Of a stretch of DNA of 64,000 nt, positions 7,217 to 15,953 are shown piece by piece. Every line of letters starts with the position of its first letter. The stretch's first letter is position 1. Source of the DNA: Bacillus cereus G9842 (GTDB taxonomy: Bacteria; Bacillota; Bacilli; Bacillales; Bacillaceae_G); assembly GCF_000021305.1 (NCBI RefSeq), contig NC_011772.1, positions 4,192,001-4,256,000 on the forward strand. The letters run 5' to 3'. The notes under the pieces are model-generated. The model had not been told where the DNA came from. It saw only the letters and a list, made by a program, of their open reading frames with translations, and searched no databases. Position numbers and translations under genes: made by a program.

Positions 7217-8611
7217 ATGAATACACTGCTTGTCGGAATTAACGTTGCAGTCATGCTCATCTTAGTTGGCGTATTATATTATATGCAACGTAAGCATGTA
7301 TCTTTTAATAAACGTGTATTTACCGCTTTAGGAGTCGGAATTTTATTCGGTCTTATATTACAATTCATTTATGAGCCAACTTCTAAAGTAATTATTGAAT
7401 CAAATACTTGGTTTGGCTTAATTGGTAACGGTTATGTGAAATTACTTCAAATGATCGTTATGCCACTTATTTTAGTATCTATTATTTCAGCATTTACAAA
7501 ATTACAGTTAACGAAAAACCTTGGTAAAATTAGTGGTCTTATTATCGGAATTTTAATTCTTACTACAGGAATCGCTGCAGCTGTCGGTATCGCTGCAAGT
7601 GCAGGATTTGATGTATCTGCAACAGGCCTACAACAAGGTGATGCAGAATCTGCTCGTCTGAAACTAGTTGAAGAAAGATTTACTTCTATTGAAAAGACAA
7701 CAATTCCAGATAAATTATTAGAGCTATTGCCTACAAATCCGTTTCTTGATTTAACAGGCGCTCGTCCAACATCAACAATTTCTGTCGTAATATTTGCAGC
7801 CTTTATCGGCATTGCCTTTATAGGTGTAAAACGAAAATATCCAGAACAAGCAGAGCTATTTAAGAAAATGCTTGATGCTGTATATGCAATCGTAATGCGT
7901 ATGGTAACATTAATTTTACGCCTTACTCCATACGGCGTATTAGCTCTTATGGCAAAAACAGTTGCTGGTAGCGATATAAATGCTATTTTAAAGCTTGGTA
8001 ACTTCGTGTTAGCCTCTTATGTAGCACTTATCGTAATGTTTATCATTCACTTATTATTAATTGCATTGTCTGGTTTAAATCCAATTCAATATTTGAAAAA
8101 AGTGTTCCCTGTACTAACTTTTGCATTCACATCTCGCTCTAGTGCTGGTGCGATGCCATTAAATATTGAAGCTCAAAAAGAAAAGCTTGGTATCTCCGAA
8201 GGAATTGCAAACTTCGCAGCTTCATTTGGGGTATCTATCGGACAAAACGGTTGCGCAGGTATTTATCCAGCAATGCTTGCAATGATGGTCGCTCCAACTG
8301 TAGGAATTGATCCATTACAACCACAATTTATTTTAACTTTAATCGCTGTTGTTGCTATTAGCTCATTCGGTGTTGCCGGAGTTGGTGGCGGTGCAACATT
8401 CGCAGCTTTAATCGTACTATCTACAATGAACTTACCAATCGGTATTGTTGCTCTAGTTATCTCAGTTGAGCCATTAATCGATATGGGTCGTACAGCTCTT
8501 AACGTAAGTGGTTCTATGACAGCAGGTCTTATTTCAAGTAAATGGCTTGGTGAATTAGATCAAGATACGTACAATCAAGACGATACAAAAACTGGTGAAA
8601 TTGCTTCATAA
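7217..8611 (+). CDS. tcyP: L-cystine uptake symporter TcyP
   Basis: 464 residues from ATG 7217, preceded by AGGGGGA. It is a multi-spanning membrane protein of the sodium:dicarboxylate (DAACS) symporter family, with the re-entrant serine-rich hairpin TSRSSAGAMP, the NGCAGIYPAM segment and the final DMGRTALNVSGS motif that binds substrate. Overall sequence and length match Bacillus TcyP, the single-gene high-affinity cystine importer. It has its own promoter and terminator. Sulfur supply links it to the methionine genes downstream, though it is a separate transcription unit. Confidence 0.88.
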   Translation: MNTLLVGINVAVMLILVGVLYYMQRKHVSFNKRVFTALGVGILFGLILQFIYEPTSKVIIESNTWFGLIGNGYVKLLQMIVMPLILVSIISAFTKLQLTKNLGKISGLIIGILILTTGIAAAVGIAASAGFDVSATGLQQGDAESARLKLVEERFTSIEKTTIPDKLLELLPTNPFLDLTGARPTSTISVVIFAAFIGIAFIGVKRKYPEQAELFKKMLDAVYAIVMRMVTLILRLTPYGVLALMAKTVAGSDINAILKLGNFVLASYVALIVMFIIHLLLIALSGLNPIQYLKKVFPVLTFAFTSRSSAGAMPLNIEAQKEKLGISEGIANFAASFGVSIGQNGCAGIYPAMLAMMVAPTVGIDPLQPQFILTLIAVVAISSFGVAGVGGGATFAALIVLSTMNLPIGIVALVISVEPLIDMGRTALNVSGSMTAGLISSKWLGELDQDTYNQDDTKTGEIAS

Positions 8612-8613
8612 TG

Positions 8614-8652
8614 AAAAAAAGACGCTAACATACAATTGTTAGCGTCTTTTTT
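8614..8652 (+). terminator. Rho-independent terminator of tcyP
   Basis: AAAGACGCTAACA and TGTTAGCGTCTTT arms with A and T runs outside; it could act in both directions. Confidence 0.9.
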
Positions 8653-8690
8653 ATTCCGTTCCCTCTTTATAGATCTTATCTTGAGAATTA

Positions 8691-9083
8691 TCACTCCAAG
8701 TATTCTTTTAATTGCTCTTTTAACTCTTCCTCAATCTCATAACAAGATTCATCAGCGAGTTCCCCTACTTTCTTACTACCCAAAATGTTTGATTGAATTG
8801 GCATTCCTAAAAAGATTCTTTCGCATTTCCAAATTGGTATATTGTAAAATCCAATCATCTCTTTTTCTTCATCTAATATAGCTATAGCAACTGATGAACC
8901 ATATCCCACCTCAAAAGGATGCTCTTTATCTTTAACAAGTCCCATATCTAATTCCATGTTTTTTTCTATGTATAAATGCGAATACTCTTTATAAAGTTTA
9001 AGTGATATCCGTTCTATTTCCTTCTCCATGCATTGAATTTTCTCTTTCAATTCCAGTGTAAAATCTCGTTCTGTATACTTCAT
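8691..9083 (-). CDS. Hypothetical protein
   Basis: 130 residues from ATG 9083, spaced six bases from AAGGAG; an ATG at 9101 overlaps that site and is less likely. The N-terminal 40 residues form a charged helix or coiled coil (ELKEKIQCMEKEIERISLKL). The middle has a GYGSSVAIAILDEEKE beta segment and the end is acidic. No membrane segment or signal peptide. I do not recognise the family. Confidence 0.65.
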   Translation of the reverse strand: MKYTERDFTLELKEKIQCMEKEIERISLKLYKEYSHLYIEKNMELDMGLVKDKEHPFEVGYGSSVAIAILDEEKEMIGFYNIPIWKCERIFLGMPIQSNILGSKKVGELADESCYEIEEELKEQLKEYLE

Positions 9084-9102
9084 CTCCGTCTCCTTACACA
9101 TA

Positions 9103-9130
9103 GAAAAAGAGAATATAATAACATATTCTC
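9103..9130 (-). terminator. Probable terminator
   Basis: GAGAATAT/ATATTCTC stem followed on the minus strand by TTTTTC. It would end transcripts from the gene at 9171-9386. Confidence 0.6.
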
Positions 9131-9170
9131 TTCTCTCAAATATATTTCATTATCTCACAGCCCGTCCTTT

Positions 9171-9386
9171 TCACAAATAACCATTTTGTTCGCACCATTT
9201 ATGAAATTGTCCTACGTCCACCCCAACTAACACGATATCCTTTAGCTCTACATCAATGATTTGTTCTCCAATTACAATAGCAAACTGCGATGCTAATTTT
9301 GTCTCGTTTTTCTTTACAATTCCAATTCGGTTCCGATGCGGTCCATCTTTTATATATGCTTTTTGTCCTACAATATCAAAGTTCAA
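9171..9386 (-). CDS. Small hypothetical protein, KOW/SH3-like
   Basis: About 71 residues. The best start is TTG 9386, six bases after AGAGGTG; an ATG at 9413 lacks a site. The sequence GQKAYIKDGPHRNRIGIVKK followed by ASQFAIVIGEQIIDVELKDI looks like a small beta-barrel of KOW type. It ends HKWCEQNGYL. Function unknown; probably a cereus-group gene. Confidence 0.6.
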   Translation of the reverse strand: MNFDIVGQKAYIKDGPHRNRIGIVKKNETKLASQFAIVIGEQIIDVELKDIVLVGVDVGQFHKWCEQNGYL

Positions 9387-9569
9387 GATTTTCACCTCTT
9401 TTACTGCGCTCAAATTGGAAATACGATCTCCACCTCGGAAAATTTCCTTTCATTGCACTATTTCTCTATATATATGACGAAACAATAAAAGAGTCCTTCC
9501 TTCTTTACAATTATTTTTTCTTTGTTTCATTTTTGTGATTGAAACGTAAAGTTTATAATAAAATACACT

Positions 9570-9583
9570 TGGAAGCGCTTTCT
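9570..9583. promoter_or_regulatory. Candidate cre (CcpA) site
   Basis: TGGAAGCGCTTTCT matches the cre core (AAGCGCTT palindrome). It lies just upstream of a TATAAT (9600-9605) that probably serves the 9640 gene, so it would overlap or abut its -35 region. Confidence 0.45.
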
Positions 9584-9639
9584 ATGTAATTTTTTATGTT
9601 ATAATATAAAAGTAGAACTTCGTAAAGAGGGTTAAAAAA

Positions 9640-9951
9640 ATGAATACAAAAATGATAAAAAAAGTAATTGAAGCATTAAAAGTATATGGCTTTCAGGATG
9701 TATCATTCTGTGACAAAACGAGGCAATTTTTATTTCATAACGAAACCGATATTATGAGCGGCTATGCAGAAATAACATATAGTAGTCAATTTGAAAAATT
9801 CAACGTACAAATTCATCCAATTGAAACACATCACCAAGCAGAGTTACAAGAGGTTGAAAGACATATACAAGCTTGTATAAGAAAAGTGGAATATTTAAAC
9901 GCACTTCTTACCGGGCAGACAAAACTAGATGATAAAATTATTATTATGTAA
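9640..9951 (+). CDS. Hypothetical protein
   Basis: 103 residues; ATG 9640 follows AAAGAGGGTT. Soluble. The N-terminus is a basic helix (MIKKVIEALKVYGFQDVSFC), the middle beta-rich (GYAEITYSSQFEKFNVQIHP) and the C-terminal third a helix (VERHIQACIRKVEYLNALLT). I do not recognise the family. A TATAAT and a cre-like site lie upstream, suggesting repression in good carbon sources. A terminator follows at once. Confidence 0.7.
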   Translation: MNTKMIKKVIEALKVYGFQDVSFCDKTRQFLFHNETDIMSGYAEITYSSQFEKFNVQIHPIETHHQAELQEVERHIQACIRKVEYLNALLTGQTKLDDKIIIM

Positions 9952-9983
9952 AAAAAGAACGTGATCCAATCACGTTCTTTTTT
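9951..9983. terminator. Bidirectional terminator
   Basis: AAAAAAGAACGTGAT/ATCACGTTCTTTTTT around CCA, between two convergent genes. Confidence 0.9.
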
Positions 9984-9985
9984 CA

Positions 9986-10474
9986 TTATATGTTCATCTT
10001 TTCCTTTAGTTGTAATCCTGTAACAGATTCTAATACATCCATCGATTCTCCAAATGTCATATCAAAAATTGTATTGTCCTCTATGTACGGAAACTGGCTG
10101 AAACGCTTTTCTAACACCTTTACAGCATCTGATGTAAAGTTTGCACTATCAATTCCAAATTCTGTTTCAAGAAGAACGATCCAATCTAACACATGAAAAC
10201 CTAATCCATTGACGAATGCAATAAGTTTTTCTTCTGGGTTTGAAGATAAGAATACTTGGCGTTCCATCTCACTAAAAAGTTCTTCTCCTAAAATTTCAGC
10301 TAACTCATCATCATGTTCACGTTCAACAAGTTCTTCGTAGCCGTAATCATCCACAAGCTCTTCTACTTCTTCACTATCCTGACAAAGCAATTGACTAAGA
10401 AGTGCCTCTTTCTTAAATTCACTATTTTGTACGACTTCTAAAAAGCTCGTTTCCCATCCATTTTCTAATTTCAT
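9986..10474 (-). CDS. Hypothetical acidic protein
   Basis: 162 residues from ATG 10474, after AAAGGAG; an in-frame ATG at 10519 has no site. Very acidic first half (DSEEVEELVDDYGYEELVER), then a helical FVNGLGFHVLDWIVLLETEF segment and a C-terminal part ending ESVTGLQLKEKMNI. No membrane segment. Family not recognised; likely cereus-group specific. Confidence 0.65.
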   Translation of the reverse strand: MKLENGWETSFLEVVQNSEFKKEALLSQLLCQDSEEVEELVDDYGYEELVEREHDDELAEILGEELFSEMERQVFLSSNPEEKLIAFVNGLGFHVLDWIVLLETEFGIDSANFTSDAVKVLEKRFSQFPYIEDNTIFDMTFGESMDVLESVTGLQLKEKMNI

Positions 10475-10552
10475 ATTATGTACTCCTTTATATACGTTTC
10501 TTATCATCACTGTACCCAAAAGATCACTTTTATAACCTTTTAGGTAGTTACA

Positions 10553-10927
10553 TTATTTCACATGATTCATAACATAAGATGCAAACTCAGCTACATCTCC
10601 TTCAAAAATATTTATTTCTGGCAAGTGATAGAACGTTGTTTGGAGCGGATTTCCTGCATGATATACATATATCGTTTTCTCTAGCGCAATCGCCATTCCA
10701 AACTCTGTATGGCTCCCGTTTCCGCCATCTAATATAAGTAAAAACACATCCGCTTCTTTTACAGCATTTTGTTCTGCCTGACCAATTTCTCTTAATTGTT
10801 CTTGATTCGCTGCTCTTTCGTTTTTGGCCCAATCATATGTATGGTGCCATCCTGCATGTTTCAGTTCATTTGCTACGGAACGTACAAGATGTTTATTTTG
10901 GAAACCTGAGGCGATATAAAAATTCAT
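10553..10927 (-). CDS. Nucleoside 2-deoxyribosyltransferase-like protein
   Basis: 124 residues. MNFYIASGFQNKHLVRSVAN at the start, the central EADVFLLILDGGNGSHTEFG and then the IALEKTIYVY strand follow the nucleoside 2-deoxyribosyltransferase (TIR-related Rossmann) pattern. The Glu in SHTEFG sits where the family's nucleophile lies. Its substrate cannot be told from the sequence: nucleoside salvage, or hydrolysis of a nucleotide-like ligand, are both possible. Single gene on the minus strand, preceded by AAGGAGTG. Confidence 0.65.
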   Translation of the reverse strand: MNFYIASGFQNKHLVRSVANELKHAGWHHTYDWAKNERAANQEQLREIGQAEQNAVKEADVFLLILDGGNGSHTEFGMAIALEKTIYVYHAGNPLQTTFYHLPEINIFEGDVAEFASYVMNHVK

Positions 10928-11022
10928 TTATATACACTCCTTCATTATGTATGGGGAAACTCCTTTTTAGCGTTATTTGTTATAGCTATAATAAAGAACA
11001 ACTTCAAAAAAAATCCCCATCT

Positions 11023-11247
11023 TTAAAACTTATTTGCGTTTAAATGATGGGATGCTTCATGGTCTTCTTTTATTTTTTGTTTTTTATAACTTTCATCAGC
11101 TAACATTTCTAGTTCAGCTGTTATCTCTGACTTTTCAAGCTCTCTTTCTTGCGAAAATTTCCTTGAAATATAAACAATAACACTACCAACGTACAACACA
11201 AAGCATATAATAAGTGCAGTATTTTCATAGAGACTTAGCTCCAACAC
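11023..11247 (-). CDS. Small single-pass membrane protein
   Basis: About 74 residues. The only ribosome site (TTAGGAG) precedes GTG 11247 and TTG 11244, so one of these is the likely start rather than the ATG at 11283. One membrane span (ALIICFVLYVGSVIVYIS) is followed by a charged helical tail (RELEKSEITAELEMLADESY). Function unknown. The adjacent region upstream contains a bcr1-like repeat. Confidence 0.55.
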   Translation of the reverse strand: MLELSLYENTALIICFVLYVGSVIVYISRKFSQERELEKSEITAELEMLADESYKKQKIKEDHEASHHLNANKF

Positions 11248-11311
11248 AGTCACTCCTAATCCATTCGTATTTTCACGCCTCATTAATTGGAATTTCTCTA
11301 TTAACCCAGTT

Positions 11312-11414
11312 GTTATCCCGCTATTTGAGGGCAGTAAGACTCCCTCCTCAAATTTCAGTAAAAGTAAAGAAGTTAGATGTGGGATGCACCCAACTGATTA
11401 AAGTTTCACTTTAT
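11312..11414 (+). repeat. bcr1-like intergenic repeat, copy A (short variant)
   Basis: TATCCCGCTATTTG-GGGCAGTAAGAC, AAAGAAGTTAGATG and GATTAAAGTTTCACTTTAT occur in the same order as in copy B at 29963-30083. The right end is TTTAT; the left is GTTAT. bcr1 elements are known short interspersed repeats of the B. cereus group bordered by TTTAT. This copy lacks part of the middle hairpin. Confidence 0.7.
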
Positions 11415-11456
11415 TGTAACATAAAAATATCAATTCTTGGAATCTTTCACCCTACT

Positions 11457-11487
11457 AAAAGAGGCATGATTGTTTCATCATGCCTCT
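11457..11487 (-). terminator. Terminator of the murG homologue
   Basis: AGAGGCATGAT/ATCATGCCTCT with TTTTA on the minus strand; the stem includes the last codons of the gene. Confidence 0.8.
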
Positions 11488-12536
11488 GAAATATTTTGAA
11501 TGATTGTTTGAATTGCTTCTTTTCCATTATATTTTTTTAGTGCTGTTTTATACTTCTCATTATTTTGATTCAATTCTTCGACATACTTTATCAGAGATTT
11601 TACAGTTACATCTTCTTCATATAATACGGAGGCATACCCTTGCCTTTCAAAGGACTCTGCATTTAATATTTGATCTCCACGGCTTGCAAATTTCGATAAT
11701 GGAATTAAAACCATCGGCTTTTGTAATGTTAAAAATTCAAAAATTGCGTTGGAGCCCGCGCGTGAAATAACAAAATCTGTTACCGCTAATATATCCGGCA
11801 GTTCTCCATGTACATATTCAAATTGTCTATATCCTTCTTTATTTTGTAAACTTTCATCAAGGTTACCTTTTCCGCAAAGGTGAACAATTTGATACTTTTT
11901 AAGAAGTTCTGGTAATGCTTCTCGAGCCGTATCATTAATTTTCTTCGCGCCCAAGCTGCCTCCCATAATCGTAATAACTGGCTTTTTACGTGAAAAACCT
12001 AAAAATGCTAAACCTGTTTCAGAATTTCCCTTCAGCACTTCTTCACGTACAGGAGATCCCGTATATATTACTTTTCCTTTCGGTAAATGCTTCGCTGCTT
12101 CTTCAAATGTAACAAATATTTTCGAAGCAAAACGAAGCGCAATTTTATTTGCTAATCCTGGCGTCATATCAGATTCATGTAATAAAACTGGTACTCTATT
12201 TAGCCATCCTCCAATTACGACTGGTACAGATACGAAACCGCCTTTTGAAAAAATCACATCTGGTTTTAGTTTTCGAATCCTTACATACGCATCCATAACA
12301 CCCTTCATTACAAGAAAAGGATCTTTTATATTTTTCAAATCAAAATAACGACGTAGCTTTCCACTCGAAATACTATAGTAGGGAATGCCTTCCTTTTCTA
12401 TAATCGTTTTCTCAATACCTTGATGAGAACCAATATAAGAGATATCCCAGTTGTCTTCCTGTAAATGTGGGATAATGGCTAAATTAGGTGTTACATGTCC
12501 TGCCGAACCGCCACCTGTAAAGACTATTTTCTTCAT
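11478..12536 (-). CDS. murG: MurG-like UDP-GlcNAc glycosyltransferase
   Basis: 352 residues. The N-terminal [13 protein letters not shown] loop binds the lipid-linked acceptor in Mur[14 protein letters not shown] and [12 protein letters not shown] are characteristic, and the C-domain has [20 protein letters not shown] for UDP-GlcNAc. MurG makes lipid II from lipid I at the inner face of the membrane. This gene lies outside the division/cell-wall cluster where the main Bacillus murG sits, next to methionine genes. It is therefore probably the second MurG paralogue known in the cereus group. A paralogue acting on a different acceptor cannot be excluded. Confidence 0.85.
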   Translation of the reverse strand: MKKIVFTGGGSAGHVTPNLAIIPHLQEDNWDISYIGSHQGIEKTIIEKEGIPYYSISSGKLRRYFDLKNIKDPFLVMKGVMDAYVRIRKLKPDVIFSKGGFVSVPVVIGGWLNRVPVLLHESDMTPGLANKIALRFASKIFVTFEEAAKHLPKGKVIYTGSPVREEVLKGNSETGLAFLGFSRKKPVITIMGGSLGAKKINDTAREALPELLKKYQIVHLCGKGNLDESLQNKEGYRQFEYVHGELPDILAVTDFVISRAGSNAIFEFLTLQKPMVLIPLSKFASRGDQILNAESFERQGYASVLYEEDVTVKSLIKYVEELNQNNEKYKTALKKYNGKEAIQTIIQNISEA

Positions 12537-12554
12537 ACGTCTCCCCCTTCTAGA

Positions 12555-15500
12555 CTATAATACACTAAAATATCTTGCCTCAGGGTGAGAAAATACCATA
12601 GCCGTTACGGAAGCTTCTGGCTCCATCATGAATCCTTCTGTTAATGAAATACCTATTTCCTCTGGATGAATTAAGCGAAATAGCTTTTCTTGATCTGCAA
12701 GTTCTGGACACGCCGGATAACCAAATGACACGCGTATTCCTCTATATTTCGTACGGAAACGTTCTTCCATCGTCAGTTCAGGTGAGTCTGGAATGCCCCA
12801 GCGGTCACGAATGAGCATATGTGTTTTTTCAGCAAGTCCTTCTGCTAATTCAAGCGCTAACGATTGAATGGCATGACTACGTAAGTAATCACCTTTCGCC
12901 TTCCACTCTTCAGCAATGTCCCGAACTCCTTCCCCAACCGTAACAGATAAGAAAGCAACATAGTCCATCTCATCTCCAATTGGGCGCAAATAATCGCCTA
13001 AAGTACGATAGGGGGCCTTTCCTTGTCTAGGGAACGTGAAACGCTCTATAACACGCGTATGATCTTCTGGATCATATATTACAATGTTTTGTCCATCGCT
13101 TTGCGCTGGGAAAAATTGATACACTGCTTTTGGCTTTAACCAAGATTGTCCTTCTTGCAATAATTCATCTATTAAATCATTTAATTCATGCGCTCTCTTA
13201 TCTCCCTCTTTCAAAAGCTTCTTCACATTTCCTTTTAATCCAAGGTGATGCCCAAGTAGCATTTGTCTATTTAAAAATGGAGCGAGATGAAGGGCGGGAA
13301 TATCGCGTAATACAATTCGTTTTGTTGAATCAGGCACGATAACCTCAGCCTTTGGTAATGGCTCAATTACTGCTGGAATTTCTACTTTCTTCTCCTCTTT
13401 TTTTACGATATGAAGATGCCGTTCTTTCTTATCCTGTTTCATCTTCTCACGCTCTTCTTCTTTTTGAAGCTTATTAATAATATCGAGCCCCGTCATCGCA
13501 TCACTCGCATAACAAACGAGCCCTTTATATGATGGTGAAATTCGATTATCTGTAAACTTTCTCGTTAATGCTGCACCACCTACAACAATGGGAACATCAA
13601 TATTTGCAGCTTTTAAATCTTCAGCAGTCGTTACCATTTGTTGCGCTGATTTTACTAATAAACCTGAAAGTCCTATAATGTCCGGATTCTTTTCTTGTAC
13701 TTCTTGAACAATTCGATCTGAACGTACATTAATTCCTAAATTAATAATCTCATATCCGTTATTCGCTAAAATAATTTCAACGAGATTTTTCCCAATATCA
13801 TGCACGTCACCTTTTACAGTTGCTAATAATACTTTCCCTTTTTTCGCACTATCACTAGATTCCATATATGGCTCTAAATAACTTACAGCAGCTTTCATAC
13901 TTTCGGCACTTTGCAATACTTCAGCAACAATAAGTTCATTATTATTAAATAGTCGTCCTACCTCGTCCATCCCTGTCATAAGCGGACCGTTAATAATATC
14001 AAGAGGTTTTCTTCCTTCTTCAAGTGCAAGACTTAAATCCTCGTGTAATCCTTGTTTCGTACCTTCTACAATATAATTTGCTAGTCTTTCATTAAGCGTT
14101 AACGTTTCTTGCACAACGACATCTTTCTTTTTAGCGACTCGGTAAAAGTTTGTAAATTCTTCTAACGTCTCTTTAGTCGTTTCAAACAGTAATGCATCTG
14201 CAAGGTGTTTTTCTTCCTCTGGAATCGACGCATAGCGTTCTAATTTTTCCGTATTAACAATCGCGTAATCTAATCCAGCCTTCGTAGCATGATATAAAAA
14301 GACGGAATTCAATACTTCACGTCCAGCTGGTGGTAAACCAAATGATATGTTACTTACACCTAAAATCGTTAAACACTCTGGTAACGCTTCTTTAATAAGA
14401 CGAATTCCTTCTATAGTCGCTGCCGCTGAACCAATATATTCTTCATCACCTGTCCCTACTGGAAACACAAGTGCATCAAAAATAATATCTGACGGACGTA
14501 TTCCATATTTCGTCGTTAATAATTCGTAACTTCTTTTTGCAATTTCTAATTTTCTTTCAGCACTTACTGCCATACCATCTTCATCGATTGTACCAACTAC
14601 AATTGCAGCACCATACTTACGAAGAAGCGGTGTTACCTTTTCAAAACGCTCTTCTCCATCTTCTAAATTAATAGAGTTGATAACAGCTTTTCCTTGAATA
14701 TAAGTAAGTGCTCTTGCCATAACATTTTCATCCGTTGAATCAATCATAATCGGTACTTTTAACACTTTCGTAACTTCTGTCAAAAATTTCTCCATATCTT
14801 CTATTTCATCACGATCAGGATCTGCCATACAAATATCAATAATATGAGCATTTTTCTTCACTTGCGCCCTTGCCACTTCAGCAGCCTCTTCAAATTTCCC
14901 TTCTGCTACTAATCGTTTAAATTTACGTGATCCAATAACATTCGTTCTTTCACCTACAAATAACGGTCTCATAGACTCATCGTATTGAAGTGCCTCCAAT
15001 CCACTAATTCCATGTCCTTCTCTCTCATGATGGTCACGAGGCTTAAGAGATGCTAGCGCGGATTTCATTGCTTTTATATGTTCTGGTGTCGTGCCACAAC
15101 AACCACCGATAATATTAACCCATCCTTCTTCAGCAAATCGCTTCACCTTTTCAGCAAGAGAAGATGGAGATTCATGGTAATGTCCATCTTCATCAGGAAG
15201 ACCTGCATTTGGATAACAAGAAATGTAACACTCCGATAAATCAGATAGTGAACGAATATGGTCCCTCATAAACTCCGGACCAGTCGCACAGTTTAATCCA
15301 ACAGATAATGGTTTCATATGTTCTACTGATAAATAAAAAGCTTCAATTGTTTGCCCAGCCAGAGTCGTTCCCATTGGCTCAATCGTTCCTGAAATCATAA
15401 TAGGAACCGTTTTTTTCATTTCTTCAAAAGCAGCTTGAATTCCAATATAAGCTGCTTTCACGTTACGCATATCTTGACTCGTCTCAACGAGTAATACATC

Positions 15501-15953
15501 AACTTCTCCTTTTAACAATCCTCGTGCCTGCCTTGTATAAGCCTCAATCAATTCTTCAAAAGTCACACCACCTGTAACACTAATTGCTTTCGTTGTTGGT
15601 CCCATTGCTCCCGCAACATATACTTCCTTCCCGCTTTCTTTAACAGCTTGCTTCGCCAAAAGTGCTGCCTTTTCATTTAGTTCTTCATCTAAATGAGACA
15701 GCTCATAATCACTTAGTACAATATTCGTTGCCCCAAATGTATTTGTTTCAATAATATCCGCTCCAGCTTCAATATAAGCTTTATGAATTTTTAAAATAAC
15801 GTCTGGTCTTGTTTCTACTAAATATTCATTACAGCCCTCGTACTCTTCTCCTCCGAAATCTTCAGCAGTTAAATCCTCTTGCTGAATCATTGTCCCCATT
15901 GCCCCATCTAATATTAAAATGCTATTCTGTAATTTTTCTTCTATACACTTCAT
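12555..15953 (-). CDS. metH: Cobalamin-dependent methionine synthase MetH
   Basis: 1,132 residues, the full four-module enzyme. First, a homocysteine-binding barrel with zinc cysteines in NCATG and GGCCGTTP. Then the methyl-folate (pterin) barrel (VGERTNVIGSRKF, DICMADPDRDE). Next, the B12 domain with DVHDIGKNLV as lower axial ligand, near residue 745. Last, a C-terminal AdoMet reactivation domain (RVSFGYPACPE). It transfers methyl from 5-methyl-THF to homocysteine. The ATG at 15953 overlaps the TGA of yitJ by one base, so the two are cotranscribed under the yitJ SAM riboswitch. A TTG at 15956 would be the only alternative. Confidence 0.95.
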   Translation of the reverse strand: MKCIEEKLQNSILILDGAMGTMIQQEDLTAEDFGGEEYEGCNEYLVETRPDVILKIHKAYIEAGADIIETNTFGATNIVLSDYELSHLDEELNEKAALLAKQAVKESGKEVYVAGAMGPTTKAISVTGGVTFEELIEAYTRQARGLLKGEVDVLLVETSQDMRNVKAAYIGIQAAFEEMKKTVPIMISGTIEPMGTTLAGQTIEAFYLSVEHMKPLSVGLNCATGPEFMRDHIRSLSDLSECYISCYPNAGLPDEDGHYHESPSSLAEKVKRFAEEGWVNIIGGCCGTTPEHIKAMKSALASLKPRDHHEREGHGISGLEALQYDESMRPLFVGERTNVIGSRKFKRLVAEGKFEEAAEVARAQVKKNAHIIDICMADPDRDEIEDMEKFLTEVTKVLKVPIMIDSTDENVMARALTYIQGKAVINSINLEDGEERFEKVTPLLRKYGAAIVVGTIDEDGMAVSAERKLEIAKRSYELLTTKYGIRPSDIIFDALVFPVGTGDEEYIGSAAATIEGIRLIKEALPECLTILGVSNISFGLPPAGREVLNSVFLYHATKAGLDYAIVNTEKLERYASIPEEEKHLADALLFETTKETLEEFTNFYRVAKKKDVVVQETLTLNERLANYIVEGTKQGLHEDLSLALEEGRKPLDIINGPLMTGMDEVGRLFNNNELIVAEVLQSAESMKAAVSYLEPYMESSDSAKKGKVLLATVKGDVHDIGKNLVEIILANNGYEIINLGINVRSDRIVQEVQEKNPDIIGLSGLLVKSAQQMVTTAEDLKAANIDVPIVVGGAALTRKFTDNRISPSYKGLVCYASDAMTGLDIINKLQKEEEREKMKQDKKERHLHIVKKEEKKVEIPAVIEPLPKAEVIVPDSTKRIVLRDIPALHLAPFLNRQMLLGHHLGLKGNVKKLLKEGDKRAHELNDLIDELLQEGQSWLKPKAVYQFFPAQSDGQNIVIYDPEDHTRVIERFTFPRQGKAPYRTLGDYLRPIGDEMDYVAFLSVTVGEGVRDIAEEWKAKGDYLRSHAIQSLALELAEGLAEKTHMLIRDRWGIPDSPELTMEERFRTKYRGIRVSFGYPACPELADQEKLFRLIHPEEIGISLTEGFMMEPEASVTAMVFSHPEARYFSVL

